This document shows positions 19,755 through 28,829 of a stretch of 64,000 nucleotides of DNA, in pieces. A program made the translations under genes and the position numbers. The DNA is taken from assembly GCF_024181725.1 (NCBI RefSeq), contig NZ_CP028908.1:1240001-1304000 (forward strand), read 5' to 3'. The notes below the pieces were generated by a model. It saw only the letters and a program-made list of their open reading frames with translations. It did not search any database and was not told where the DNA came from. Every line of letters begins with the position of its first letter. The first letter of the stretch is position 1. The stretch comes from Bradyrhizobium sp. WD16 (lineage in GTDB: Bacteria > Pseudomonadota > Alphaproteobacteria > Rhizobiales > Xanthobacteraceae).

Positions 19755-20468
19755 ACACGAATCCTGCGCTCCAGAAGCGCAGCCTCTGCGTCGGCATGCC
19801 GGTGCGGGACCTCTTGTTCCGGATCGAGACGGTGCCGACCCGCGGCCAGAAGGTCCGCGCCAGCCATTTCGAGGAATTGAGCGGTGGCCATGCGTCGAAC
19901 GCGGCGGTAGCGATCACCCGCCTCGGCGGCGAGGCGCGGCTCTGCGGATTCCCGGCGCGGTGACGCCGACCTCCAGCATCATGATAGATCCCGGCGGCGA
20001 GCGGACCATCGTCACTCATCGCGATCCCGCCCTGTGGCAGGTCATTCTGCCACCGGCCGACCTGCTGCTCGACGACATCGATGCCGTGCTCACCGCCTCG
20101 TCCCATGTGATCTCCTCGGCTGATGCCCTGCGGACCAGCACGAGACGCGACGATCTCGCCGCGGCGCTGACCACGCTGGCGCCGCTGACGCCCGCCTATC
20201 TTGCCGTGACATCTGGGGCCGACGGCACGTTGTGGCGCGAGACCGGCGGCGCCGTCCGCCACCTGCCGCCTTCGCCGTGGCGCCGGTCGACACCCTGGGT
20301 GCCGGCGACGTCTTTCACGGCGCTTTCGCGCTCGCCATTGCCGAGGGCCAGGACCCGCCTGCGGCCTTGCGCCTCGGCGCCGCCGCAGCAGCGCTGAAAT
20401 GCACCCGCCACGGTGGCGCCTTTGCCGCATCCCAACGCTTTGAAGTTGAAGCACTTTTAGGCGCCTGA
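19751..20468 (+). pseudogene. Broken PfkB-family carbohydrate kinase
   Basis: Three frames must be joined to follow the family. Part 1 (19751-19960) has the N-terminal GMPVRDLLFRIE and SGGHASNAAVAITRLGGEARLCGFP. It runs straight into VTPTSSIMIDPGGERTIV in another frame (about 19960), with a loss of roughly 25-30 codons where the lid region should be. A second shift near 20270-20285 moves to FAVAPVDTLGAGDVFHGAF, which still holds the catalytic GAGD motif. The intact gene would be a ribokinase-like kinase coupled to nudC by the GTG/TGA overlap. The deletion argues against simple sequencing error. Confidence 0.85.
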
Positions 20469-20567
20469 CCGGCCGACGGACGCCACGGGCGACAATCCGG
20501 GCTTGCGGTGGAAGATTTTTCTATATATCAGGATACTCTACATTCATTTTGGAAAATCATTCTCCCC

Positions 20568-21077
20568 ATGTCTGATGTCGCCGTACCCGCCAACGAAGGC
20601 GTCCGCCGCCTCGATGCCATCGACCGCAAGATCCTGACCGTCCTGCAGGAGGACGCTTCGCTGTCCGTCGCCGAGATCGGCGACCGGGTCGGATTGTCCT
20701 CGACGCCGTGCTGGAAGCGCATCCAGCGGCTCGAGGCCGAAGGGATCATCCTGCGCCGGGTGGCGCTCGTCGATCAGAACAAGATTGGACTTGGCATCAC
20801 CGTCTTCGTCTCGATCGAGAGCGCCGACCATTCCGACGCCTGGCTGCGGAAATTCGCCGAGGCGGTCAGCGCCATGCCGGAAGTGATGGAATTCTACCGG
20901 ATGGCCGGCGACGTTGATTACATGCTGCGCGTCGTCGTCGCCGACATGCAGAGCTACGACGTGTTCTACAAGAAACTGATCAGCGCGGTACCGCTCAAGA
21001 ACGTCACCTCGCGTTTCGCCATGGAAAAGATCAAATCGGTGACCGCGCTGCCGGTACCACCGCTCAGCGCGGCGTGA
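20568..21077 (+). CDS. Lrp/AsnC family transcriptional regulator
   Basis: 169 aa. N-terminal winged-helix DNA-binding domain (LDAIDRKILTVLQEDASLSVAEIGDRVGLSSTPCWKRIQRLE, about 14-55) and a C-terminal RAM/AsnC ligand domain (about 75-150). The start at 20568 gives the normal N-terminus. The 60 bp upstream are AT-rich (TTTTTCTATATATCAG) and are the likely promoter/operator. The target is unknown; these regulators usually sense amino acids and often control themselves. Confidence 0.93.
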   Translation: MSDVAVPANEGVRRLDAIDRKILTVLQEDASLSVAEIGDRVGLSSTPCWKRIQRLEAEGIILRRVALVDQNKIGLGITVFVSIESADHSDAWLRKFAEAVSAMPEVMEFYRMAGDVDYMLRVVVADMQSYDVFYKKLISAVPLKNVTSRFAMEKIKSVTALPVPPLSAA

Positions 21078-21102
21078 GGGCCGTGAGCGCGAGCCGACCT
21101 GC

Positions 21103-21504
21103 GTGTCCACCCGCCGCATTTTCATCTGCGCTCTCGTCATCGTCACCGGGCTGGCGCTGCGTGGCCTCGGCCCACACCTCGGCATTCCGATGGGCCTCGT
21201 CAAATACGGCGGCTCGGCGCTATGGGGCGCGATGGTGTTCTTCCTCGTCGCCATCGCCGCACCGGAGGCAGGCAGGCCGGCGCTCGCGGCGGGCGCGATC
21301 CTGATCGCCATCGCCGTCGAATTCAGCCGGCTTTATCATACGCCCTGGCTCGACGCCTTCCGCCTGACGCTGGCCGGCGCGCTGCTGCTCGGCCGCATCT
21401 TCTCGCTATGGAACATCGGCGCTTATGCGCTCGGCATCGCCGTGGCCATGCTCATCGACGCCCGGCAAGCCCGGATCGCAAAGGCCGCTGCAGCAGGCCG
21501 ATGA
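21103..21504 (+). CDS. DUF2809 family membrane protein
   Basis: 133 aa, about four membrane segments. The pattern GLALRGLGPHLGIPMGLVKYGGSALWGAMVFFL at the N-terminus and VEFSRLYHTPWLDAFRLTLAGALLLGRIFSLWN in the middle match DUF2809; the function is unknown. Starts with GTG at 21103, 25 bp after the Lrp-like regulator, so the two may share a transcript. Confidence 0.8.
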   Translation: MSTRRIFICALVIVTGLALRGLGPHLGIPMGLVKYGGSALWGAMVFFLVAIAAPEAGRPALAAGAILIAIAVEFSRLYHTPWLDAFRLTLAGALLLGRIFSLWNIGAYALGIAVAMLIDARQARIAKAAAAGR

Positions 21505-21687
21505 ACGGGCCTCGTGGTTCGAGACGACTTGCCATCGCACGCGTTCGCGGACGCGCCGCGCACCGAGCCGGCGCCTCACGATGAGGAGGCCGGCGCCACC
21601 GTTGCGCCGTTCGCCGACGACGCAACCACGCGCCGCCAGATCAGGCGCGCCGGCCGCCTCGAACCATGAGGCCGATGCGCTGCGCCT

Positions 21688-23187
21688 TCAGATCTTCTGG
21701 TTGTATTCGCCGACTTCGGGATGGGTGCGCAGCACCTTGTCCATGGCCTCGAACATGTCTCGCATGCGCTGCTCGGACACCGGACTTTCCACCACCACGA
21801 CGAGCTCCGGCTTGTTGGAGGAGGCGCGCACCAGGCCCCAGCTGCCGTCTTCCACGGTAACGCGAACGCCGTTGACGGTGACGAGGTCGCGGATCGCCTG
21901 GCCGGCGACCTTGTCGCCCTTGGCCTGCGCCGCCTCGAAATGCTTCACCACCGCGTCGACGACGCCGTATTTGGTCTCGTCGGCGCAATGGGGCGACATG
22001 GTCGGCGACGACCAGGTCTTGGGCAGGGCATCCTTGAGGTCCGACATCTTCTTGCCCGGCGCGTGATCGAGCATGTCGCAGATCGCGATCGCCGAGACGA
22101 GGCCGTCGTCGTAGCCGCGGCCATAGGGCGCGTTGAAGAAGAAGTGGCCCGACTTCTCGAAGCCGGCCAGCGCGCCGAGCTCATGGGTGCGGCGCTTCAT
22201 GTAGGAATGGCCGGTCTTCCAATACGTTGTCCTGGCGCCTTGCTGCAACAGCACCGGATCGGTGACGAACAGGCCGGTGGATTTCACGTCGACCACGAAC
22301 TGGGCGTCCTTGTGCTGCGCCGACATGTCTCGGGCGAGCAGCACCCCGACCTTGTCGGCGAAGATTTCCTCGCCGGTGTCGTCGACCACGCCGCAGCGAT
22401 CGCCGTCGCCGTCGAAGCCGAGACCGACATCCGCCTTGTGCGACAGCACCGCATCGCGGATGGCGTGCAGCATCTCCATGTCTTCCGGATTGGGATTGTA
22501 TTTCGGGAAGGTGTAGTCGAGCTCGACGTCGAGCGGGATCACCTCGCAGCCGATCGCCTCCATCACCTGCGGCGCGAAGGCTCCGGCTGTGCCGTTGCCG
22601 CAGGCCACCACCACCTTGAGCTTGCGCTTGAGCTTCGGCCGCTTCGTCAGGTCGGCAATGTAGCGGTCGGGGAATTTCTCATGGAACTGGTAGAGACCGC
22701 CGGCCTTGAGCTCGAAATCGGCATTGAGCACGATCTCCTTGAGCCGCGTCATCTCGTCGGGGCCGAAGGTCAGCGGCCGGTTGGCGCCCATTTTCACGCC
22801 GGTCCAACCGTTGTCGTTATGCGAGGCGGTGACCATGGCGACGCAGGGCACGTCGAGCTCGAACTGGGCGAAATAGGCCATCGGCGTCACGGCGAGACCG
22901 ATGTCGTGGACCTTGCAGCCCGCCGCCATCAGGCCGGAGATGAGCGCGTATTTGATCGAGGCCGAATAGCCGCGGAAGTCGTGACCGGTGACGATCTCCT
23001 GCTTCTGGCCGAGCTCGGTGAGCAGGGTGCCGAGCCCCATGCCCAGCGCCTGCACGCCCATCAGGTTGATTTCCTTGCTGAACAGCCAGCGTGCGTCGTA
23101 TTCGCGAAACCCGGTGGCCTTCACCATGGGCTCGGATTCATAGGCATAGGTGTTCGGGACCAGCGCGGGCTTCGGCTTCGGGAACAT
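21688..23187 (-). CDS. Phosphomannomutase/phosphoglucomutase
   Basis: 499 aa alpha-D-phosphohexomutase interconverting hexose 1- and 6-phosphates for polysaccharide synthesis. Four domain motifs are present: the catalytic-serine loop TASHNDNGWTG, the metal loop GFDGDGDRCG, the sugar loop GFEKSGH and the C-terminal phosphate loop VRASSNKPEL. The start at 23187 (MFPKPKPALVPN) is chosen because GAGG lies six bases upstream; an ATG at 23199 has no such site. Rhizobial homologues serve exopolysaccharide and lipopolysaccharide synthesis. Confidence 0.94.
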   Translation of the reverse strand: MFPKPKPALVPNTYAYESEPMVKATGFREYDARWLFSKEINLMGVQALGMGLGTLLTELGQKQEIVTGHDFRGYSASIKYALISGLMAAGCKVHDIGLAVTPMAYFAQFELDVPCVAMVTASHNDNGWTGVKMGANRPLTFGPDEMTRLKEIVLNADFELKAGGLYQFHEKFPDRYIADLTKRPKLKRKLKVVVACGNGTAGAFAPQVMEAIGCEVIPLDVELDYTFPKYNPNPEDMEMLHAIRDAVLSHKADVGLGFDGDGDRCGVVDDTGEEIFADKVGVLLARDMSAQHKDAQFVVDVKSTGLFVTDPVLLQQGARTTYWKTGHSYMKRRTHELGALAGFEKSGHFFFNAPYGRGYDDGLVSAIAICDMLDHAPGKKMSDLKDALPKTWSSPTMSPHCADETKYGVVDAVVKHFEAAQAKGDKVAGQAIRDLVTVNGVRVTVEDGSWGLVRASSNKPELVVVVESPVSEQRMRDMFEAMDKVLRTHPEVGEYNQKI

Positions 23188-23325
23188 CAAGGGCCTCATG
23201 GCGGAGAAATCATGACAAGGAAGCCTTAGCGGAGGGCGCGCCTCCTGAAAAGGCATGGGCAGGCAGGACTATCGGCTTGTAGGAAAGGATTGCGGCGCAA
23301 TCGCAGCAGGCAACGGTTCGGCGGT

Positions 23326-23826
23326 CTATTCCAACATCATCTTGCCGCCGGCATATTCGAAGCGCTTGAGCTTCGAAAGGTAGGACAGGCCGAGCAGATT
23401 CTCGCTGAGCACGTCGTCGGGCAGCACAATGGCGTCGACGTCGCGAACGACGAGGCCGCCGACATCGAGGCTGGCGAGATGCACCCGCGCCGCCTTGGTC
23501 TTGCCGTTGGCGGTCGTGACCATCGCCGTGTAATCGGAGCGCGACGGTCGCAGGCCGATCCGCGCGGCGTCGGTCTCGGTCAGCGCCACGATCGAGGCGC
23601 CGGTGTCGACCATGAAGCTCAGTCGCTGGCCGTCGATGCGACCGTCGGTCTGGAAATGGCCGCGGCGGTCGCGCGGGATCACCACGGTGCGGCCGGCGGG
23701 CGCGGCGGCGACCGTGATCGGCGCGGGCGAGGCCTGCGCCGGCTGGGCCGACATGCGGTCGGCGAGCTGGGCCATGTAGGTGCCCGCCACGATCATGACG
23801 ACGGCGAAAATGACGAGATTACGCAT
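23326..23826 (-). CDS. Membrane-anchored retropepsin-like aspartic protease
   Basis: 166 aa. One N-terminal membrane segment (LVIFAVVMIVAGTYMAQL), an Ala/Pro-rich linker, then a single-lobe aspartic protease domain with the active-site motif FMVDTGASIVAL and the hydrophobic-hydrophobic-Gly element NLLGLSYL near the C-terminus. It matches the TIGR02281/clan AA family. Such proteins must dimerise to form the active site and would face the periplasm. The ATG at 23826 is preferred over a GTG nine bases upstream. Confidence 0.88.
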   Translation of the reverse strand: MRNLVIFAVVMIVAGTYMAQLADRMSAQPAQASPAPITVAAAPAGRTVVIPRDRRGHFQTDGRIDGQRLSFMVDTGASIVALTETDAARIGLRPSRSDYTAMVTTANGKTKAARVHLASLDVGGLVVRDVDAIVLPDDVLSENLLGLSYLSKLKRFEYAGGKMMLE

Positions 23827-23860
23827 CACGCTCACATCACGCTGCGGGCCGTGCCCGAGC

Positions 23861-23927
23861 GTCCCGGTTCTAACGTTCGTATACCCCTTGCAGCGAGCAC
23901 CGATACGAACGTTAGAACCAAAGGGAC
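23861..23927. repeat. Composite hairpin of the GTTCTAACGTTCGTAT type
   Basis: Arms GGTTCTAACGTTCGTAT (23866-23882) and its complement (23903-23919) form a 17-bp stem; flanking GTCCC (23861) and GGGAC (23923-23927) extend it across an AAA bulge. The same hairpin, slightly changed, is the one interrupted by the IS630 element at 33008. Downstream GTCCACCGCACTAG matches the edge of the hairpin cluster at 2581-2595. Confidence 0.8.
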
Positions 23928-24053
23928 ACAGTCCACCGCACTAGGCACTGATTCAATCACGCTTGCGGGCAAGGCAAGAGGTCTGCGCGCAAGACGTGCA
24001 TCCTGTTTCGGCGAAAAGGGTGAGCGAAGCGTTAACCGTGCCGCAAAGTGGGA

Positions 24054-26528
24054 TCAGGTGCCGCGCGGCTTGGCCCGCCGGGTCGGCGCCGCGCCGACCG
24101 GATCGTCCGGCCAGGGATGGCGCGGATAGCGCCCGCGCAGGTCGGCGCGCACGGCGGCGTAGCTGCCGCGCCAGAATCCCGGCAGGTCGCGCGTGACCTG
24201 AACCGGCCGGTGCGCCGGCGACAACAGTTCGACCACCAGCGGCACCCGCCCCTGCGCCACCGCCGGGTGGCGATCGAGCCCGAACAACTCCTGCAACCGG
24301 ACCGAGATCTTGGCGCCCTCCGGCGCCTCGTAGTCGATCGGCAGCATCGTCCCGGTCGGCGCCTCGAAATGGGTCGGCGCCTCGCGGTCGAGCCGCGCCC
24401 GCAGATCCCAGGGCAGCAGCGCCATCATGGCGTCGGACAGCTCACCGGCGGAGAACTGGGCGAGCGAGGTCTTGTCCGCGAGCGCCGGCAGCAGCCAGTC
24501 CTCGCGCCGGGCGGCGAGTGCCGCATCGGATAGATCCGGCCAGTCCGCCGGGGCCGCAGCGCGCAGAAACATCACCCGATCGCGCCATTGCCGCAGCGCC
24601 TTGGACCACGGCAGGCGATCGATGCCCACCGCCAGAATGCCGTCTGCCAGCACCTGCGCGCTCTCCAGCGACGGCGCGATCGGCCGCGGCTGCTCGGCCA
24701 ACGTGATCGCATGCAGTCGCCGCCGGCGACGGGCGCGCAGCGCCAGGGCGTCGCGATCGAAGCTGATCTCGTCCTCGCTGGTGATGTGCGTAGCGAAGTG
24801 ACTGTCGATCTCCGCCGCCGTGAGCGGCGCGGCGAGCAGGATGCGGCCCTGCGCCGCGGTTCCGGTAAGCTCCGCCACGGCGATGAAGGGCGAACGCGCC
24901 AACGCCGCCGCCGGATCGAGCATGGCGCCGCGGCCGTTGGCCAGCACGAAGCTGGCATGACCGCGGTTGCGGGCGACGCGGTCGGGAAAGGCGAAAGCCA
25001 GCATCAGTCCGATCGACGGCGGCGCCTCGCTGCTGGCCGCCTCGCCTTGCCGCGCCACCTGCGCCGCCCAGCGCTCGGCGAGCTGGCGCGCCGCCGTGGC
25101 GCGCGGACTGCGCTCGCGGCGGAAATTCGCCAGGCGCGTTTCGAGATCGACACTGTCGCCGCCAAGGCCGCGCTCGGTCAGCACGGCCGCGATCTGCGCG
25201 GCCTCCAGGGCGCCGCCCAGTCTCGCGGCGTCGACGATCATGCGCGACAGCCGCGGCGGCAGCGCCAGCGCCCGCAACCGCCGGCCCTCATCGGTGAGAC
25301 GGCCGTCGCCATCGAGCGCATCGAGCTCGGTGAGCAGCGCCCGCGCCTCGGCGAGCGCCGGCCGGGGCGGCGGATCGAGAAAGGCAAGGCTCGACGGATC
25401 GCTCACCCCCCAGGCGGCGAGGTCGAGCACCAGGGAGGACAGATCGCTGGCGAGGATTTCCGGCCGCGTATAGGGCTCGAGCGCCGCGGTCTGCGGCTCG
25501 TCCCACAACCGATAGCAGATGCCCGGTTCGGTGCGGCCGGCGCGGCCGCGACGCTGGTCGACCGCGGCGCGCGACGCTCGCACCGTCTCGAGGCGGGTCA
25601 GGCCGATATCCGGCTCATAGCGCGGCACCCGTGCCAGTCCGCTGTCGACGACGATGCGTACGCCCTCGATGGTGAGCGAGGTCTCGGCGATCGAGGTCGC
25701 CAGCACCACCTTGCGGCGGCCCTTGGCCACCGGCTGAATGGCCTTGTCCTGGACCGCGGCCTCAAGCGCGCCGAACAGCGGCACGATCTCCACCATGGGA
25801 TCCTGGACGCGCTCGGCGAGCAGGGTTTCGGTGCGGCGGATCTCGGCCGCGCCGGGCAGGAACGCCAATACCGAGCCGGTCTCGCCGCGCAGCGCCGTGG
25901 CGATGGCGTCGGCCATCTGCCGCTCGATGGTGAGATCGGGCCGGCGGCCGAGATAGCGGGTCTCCACCGGGAAGGCCCGGCCCTCGCTTTCGATCACCGC
26001 CGCATGGCCGAGCAGCGCCGCGACCCGGGCACCATCCAGCGTCGCCGACATCACCAGGATGCGCAGATCCTCGCGCAGCCCCTGCTGGGCGTCGCGGGCC
26101 AGCGCGAGGCCGAGATCGGCGTCGAGCGAGCGTTCGTGAAATTCGTCGAACAGCACGGCGGCGACACCGGTGAGTTCGGGATCATCGAGCAACTGGCGGG
26201 TGAAGATTCCTTCCGTGACCACTTCGATGCGGGTGCGGCGGGAGATTTTCGAGCCGAAGCGCACGCGATAGCCGACCGTCTCGCCCGCCGCCTCGCCGAG
26301 GCTCCGCGCCATGCGTTCGGCGCTGGCCCGCGCCGCGATCCGTCGCGGCTCCAGCACGATGATCTTGCGGCCCGCCACCCAGGGCTCGTCGAAGAGCGCC
26401 AGCGGCACCCGCGTGGTCTTGCCGGCGCCCGGCGGCGCCACCAGCACGGCGGTGGTCTGCGCCGCCAGGGTGGTGGCGAGTTCGGGCAGGACAGCGTCGA
26501 TGGGCAGCGGAGTATCGAAGGCGCGCAA
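24054..26528 (-). CDS. hrpB: ATP-dependent helicase HrpB (DEAH-box type)
   Basis: About 824 aa. Motif I APPGAGKTTRVP, motif II LFDEFHERSLD (DEFH variant), motif III MSATLDG, motif IV/V VLATSIAETSLTIEGV and motif VI QRRGRAGRTEPG, then the HrpB-specific C-terminal domain with LPIDYEAPEGAKISVRLQELFG. The cellular role is poorly defined. The start is uncertain: the family N-terminus (RAFDTPLPIDAVLPEL) begins at a TTG at 26528, while an ATG at 26681 would add 51 unusual residues and overlap the divergent acyltransferase gene. Confidence 0.9.
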   Translation of the reverse strand: MRAFDTPLPIDAVLPELATTLAAQTTAVLVAPPGAGKTTRVPLALFDEPWVAGRKIIVLEPRRIAARASAERMARSLGEAAGETVGYRVRFGSKISRRTRIEVVTEGIFTRQLLDDPELTGVAAVLFDEFHERSLDADLGLALARDAQQGLREDLRILVMSATLDGARVAALLGHAAVIESEGRAFPVETRYLGRRPDLTIERQMADAIATALRGETGSVLAFLPGAAEIRRTETLLAERVQDPMVEIVPLFGALEAAVQDKAIQPVAKGRRKVVLATSIAETSLTIEGVRIVVDSGLARVPRYEPDIGLTRLETVRASRAAVDQRRGRAGRTEPGICYRLWDEPQTAALEPYTRPEILASDLSSLVLDLAAWGVSDPSSLAFLDPPPRPALAEARALLTELDALDGDGRLTDEGRRLRALALPPRLSRMIVDAARLGGALEAAQIAAVLTERGLGGDSVDLETRLANFRRERSPRATAARQLAERWAAQVARQGEAASSEAPPSIGLMLAFAFPDRVARNRGHASFVLANGRGAMLDPAAALARSPFIAVAELTGTAAQGRILLAAPLTAAEIDSHFATHITSEDEISFDRDALALRARRRRRLHAITLAEQPRPIAPSLESAQVLADGILAVGIDRLPWSKALRQWRDRVMFLRAAAPADWPDLSDAALAARREDWLLPALADKTSLAQFSAGELSDAMMALLPWDLRARLDREAPTHFEAPTGTMLPIDYEAPEGAKISVRLQELFGLDRHPAVAQGRVPLVVELLSPAHRPVQVTRDLPGFWRGSYAAVRADLRGRYPRHPWPDDPVGAAPTRRAKPRGT

Positions 26529-26671
26529 GGGGGGGCCCGGTTCCGGCGATCTGTTAAGGATGAACGTGGGGCCCGCTGTAGCAGAGCGATCCGGCGCTGA
26601 CGAGCGCGGCGATCGGCACGGCTCTTGTACCGGTTGAAGCGCAAGCAATCCCTCCCAGCGAGACTGGTACA

Positions 26672-27745
26672 ATGCTGTCACGAAACGAGACGCCGGCGCG
26701 CCGCCGCGATACAGCCGTGGCCGCCGCCGCCGGGCGGCTCGACTGGGTCGACTACGCCAAGGGCATCTGCATCGTCATGGTGGTGACGATGCATTCGACG
26801 CTGGGGGTCGAGGCCGCCGCCGGACGCGACGGCTTCATGCATCTCGTGGTGGCCTTCGCCAAGCCGTTCCGGATGCCGGACTTCTTCCTGATCTCCGGAC
26901 TGTTTCTCGCCCGGGTGATCGGCCGCGACTGGCGCACTTATCTCGACCGCAAGGTGGTGCATTTCGCCTACTTCTACCTCTTGTGGGTCACCATCCAGTT
27001 CGCGGTCAAGGCGCCGGCCATGGCCGGCGAGATCGGCTGGGCGCGGCTCGGCGGAACGTATCTGCAATCCTTCATCGAGCCGTTCGGCACGCTGTGGTTC
27101 ATCTATCTTCTGCCGGTGTTCTTCGTCGTCGCCCGCCTCGTCCGGCCGCTGCCGGCGGTGGCGGTGTGGGCCGCGGCCGCGGCGCTGGAGATGCTCCATG
27201 TCTCCACCGGCTGGACGGTGATCGATGAATTCGCCGCGCGCTTCGTCTATTTCTATTCGGGGTATCTGTTCGCGACCGAGGTGTTCGCCTTGTCGAGCGC
27301 AGCGCGCCGGCGCCCCGGCCTGGCGCTCGCCGGCCTCGGCATCTGGGCGCTGGCGGACGCAGCCATGGTCGGCGCCGGGTTGTCCGATTGGCCGCTGATC
27401 TCGCTGCTGCTCGGCTTTGCCGGCGCCGGCGCCGTTGTCGTCATCGGCACGCTGCTGGCCCGCGCCGATCTGCTCGATGCCGTGCGCTATTGCGGCGAGC
27501 ATTCCATCGTCATCTATCTCGCCTTCTTCCTGCCGATGGCCGCGACCCGCACGGTGCTGCTCGGGAGCGGGCTCGTCGGCGATATCGGTCTCGTCTCGCT
27601 GATCGTCACCGCGGCCGGCGTGCTCGGCGCCCTTGCCCTGTGGCGGGCGGCGCGGTCGACGCCGCTGAACGCGTTGTTCGAACGGCCGGACCGCTTCCAT
27701 ATCGCACCTCGCCGCTGCCCGCTCGCTCTTCGGCCAGCGGACTAA
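26672..27745 (+). CDS. Acyltransferase family 3 membrane protein
   Basis: 357 aa, about ten membrane segments. The N-terminal DWVDYAKGICIVMVVTMHST carries the conserved membrane His, and MPDFFLISGLFLAR and FGTLWFIYLLPVFFVVA are typical of the acyltransferase-3 family (as in OpgC/OatA-type enzymes). These put acetyl, succinyl or related groups on exported glycans. The substrate cannot be read from the sequence. It is divergent from hrpB and convergent with the oxidoreductase gene downstream. Confidence 0.85.
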   Translation: MLSRNETPARRRDTAVAAAAGRLDWVDYAKGICIVMVVTMHSTLGVEAAAGRDGFMHLVVAFAKPFRMPDFFLISGLFLARVIGRDWRTYLDRKVVHFAYFYLLWVTIQFAVKAPAMAGEIGWARLGGTYLQSFIEPFGTLWFIYLLPVFFVVARLVRPLPAVAVWAAAAALEMLHVSTGWTVIDEFAARFVYFYSGYLFATEVFALSSAARRRPGLALAGLGIWALADAAMVGAGLSDWPLISLLLGFAGAGAVVVIGTLLARADLLDAVRYCGEHSIVIYLAFFLPMAATRTVLLGSGLVGDIGLVSLIVTAAGVLGALALWRAARSTPLNALFERPDRFHIAPRRCPLALRPAD

Positions 27746-27753
27746 ACCATCAT

Positions 27754-28725
27754 TCACGGCACCAGATAAAGCGCGCCGCTGGTTTTCCCCGACTCCAGAT
27801 CGCCATGAGCCCGTGCGGCTTCGGCCAGCGGATAGGCCCGTCCGGCGCCGCCGAGCACACCTGCCGCCAGCGCGGCCAGCACCACGCCCGCCGCGCGGTG
27901 ATAGTCCTCGGCATTATTGACGAAACCCATCACGCTCGGCCGCGCCAGCATCAGGCTGCGCCGCGGTCCGAGTTCAGTGACGTCGAGCGGCGGGATCGGC
28001 CCGCCGGCCTGACCGATGCTGGCGACGACGCCGAACGGTCGCACGCAGTCGAGCGTCCGGCGCAAGGTCTCCCCGCCGACGCCGTCATAGGCGACATCCG
28101 CCTTGCGGCCGCCCGACCAGGCGACGAGTTCGCCGGCGAAATCCGCATCGCGGCCGACGATGACGTGATGCGCCCCGGCGGCGCGCGCCACCTCGGCCTT
28201 GACCTCGGACCCGACCGTGCCGACCACGGTGGCGCCGCGCTCGGCCGCCCAGCGGGTCAACAGCCGGCCGAGACCGCCGGCGGCACTGTGCACCAGCACG
28301 AGCGTGCCCGCCGCCACCGGATGGACGCGCGACAGCAGCATCTGCGCGGTGATGCCCTTGAGGAAGGTCGAGGCCACCGCGGCATCGTCGAGCCCGCCGG
28401 GCAGACGCACCGCGCGCCAGGCCGGCAGGTTGCGCTCGCCGGCATAGGCCCCGACCGGCGCGCCGGCATAGACGATGCGATCGCCGGGCTTGATGCCATC
28501 GACCCCGGCGCCGGTCGCCACCACGGTGCCGACCGCCTCGACCCCGGGAATTGCCGACGGCTCCAGCGGATAGAGACCCATGCGCTGATAGACGTCGAGG
28601 AAATTGACGCCGATGGCGCTGTGCCGCACCCGGATCTCGCCGGCAGCCGGCGCCGCCAGCTCGATCCGCGTTCGTTGAAGTTGCTCCGGTCCGCCCGGAG
28701 CCCTGAGCCGAATGGCCTCGATCAT
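27754..28725 (-). CDS. Quinone oxidoreductase-like zinc-free MDR protein
   Basis: 323 aa. The N-terminal catalytic domain (IGVNFLDVYQRMGLYPL, PGVEAVGTVVATG) lacks zinc-ligand cysteines, and the Rossmann domain has the NADPH site VHSAAGGLGRLLTRWA. Both fit the QOR branch of the medium-chain dehydrogenase family (NADPH:quinone reductase). It is divergent from the LysR-type regulator 104 bp away, a usual arrangement for a regulator and its target. Confidence 0.9.
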   Translation of the reverse strand: MIEAIRLRAPGGPEQLQRTRIELAAPAAGEIRVRHSAIGVNFLDVYQRMGLYPLEPSAIPGVEAVGTVVATGAGVDGIKPGDRIVYAGAPVGAYAGERNLPAWRAVRLPGGLDDAAVASTFLKGITAQMLLSRVHPVAAGTLVLVHSAAGGLGRLLTRWAAERGATVVGTVGSEVKAEVARAAGAHHVIVGRDADFAGELVAWSGGRKADVAYDGVGGETLRRTLDCVRPFGVVASIGQAGGPIPPLDVTELGPRRSLMLARPSVMGFVNNAEDYHRAAGVVLAALAAGVLGGAGRAYPLAEAARAHGDLESGKTSGALYLVP

Positions 28726-28829
28726 CGTTGCAGTTCCTGAACTGGTATGTGGACCTGCGACGCACTATGCGAGCCGGTCCCGATCTGCGAAATTGCCCAT
28801 GTTCGCATCGTTATTGTGAGGATCTGCAC

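Noticed and set aside
24588-26600. 670-codon plus-strand frame opposite hrpB
   Set aside because: Shadow of the helicase gene; no motifs and unusual composition.
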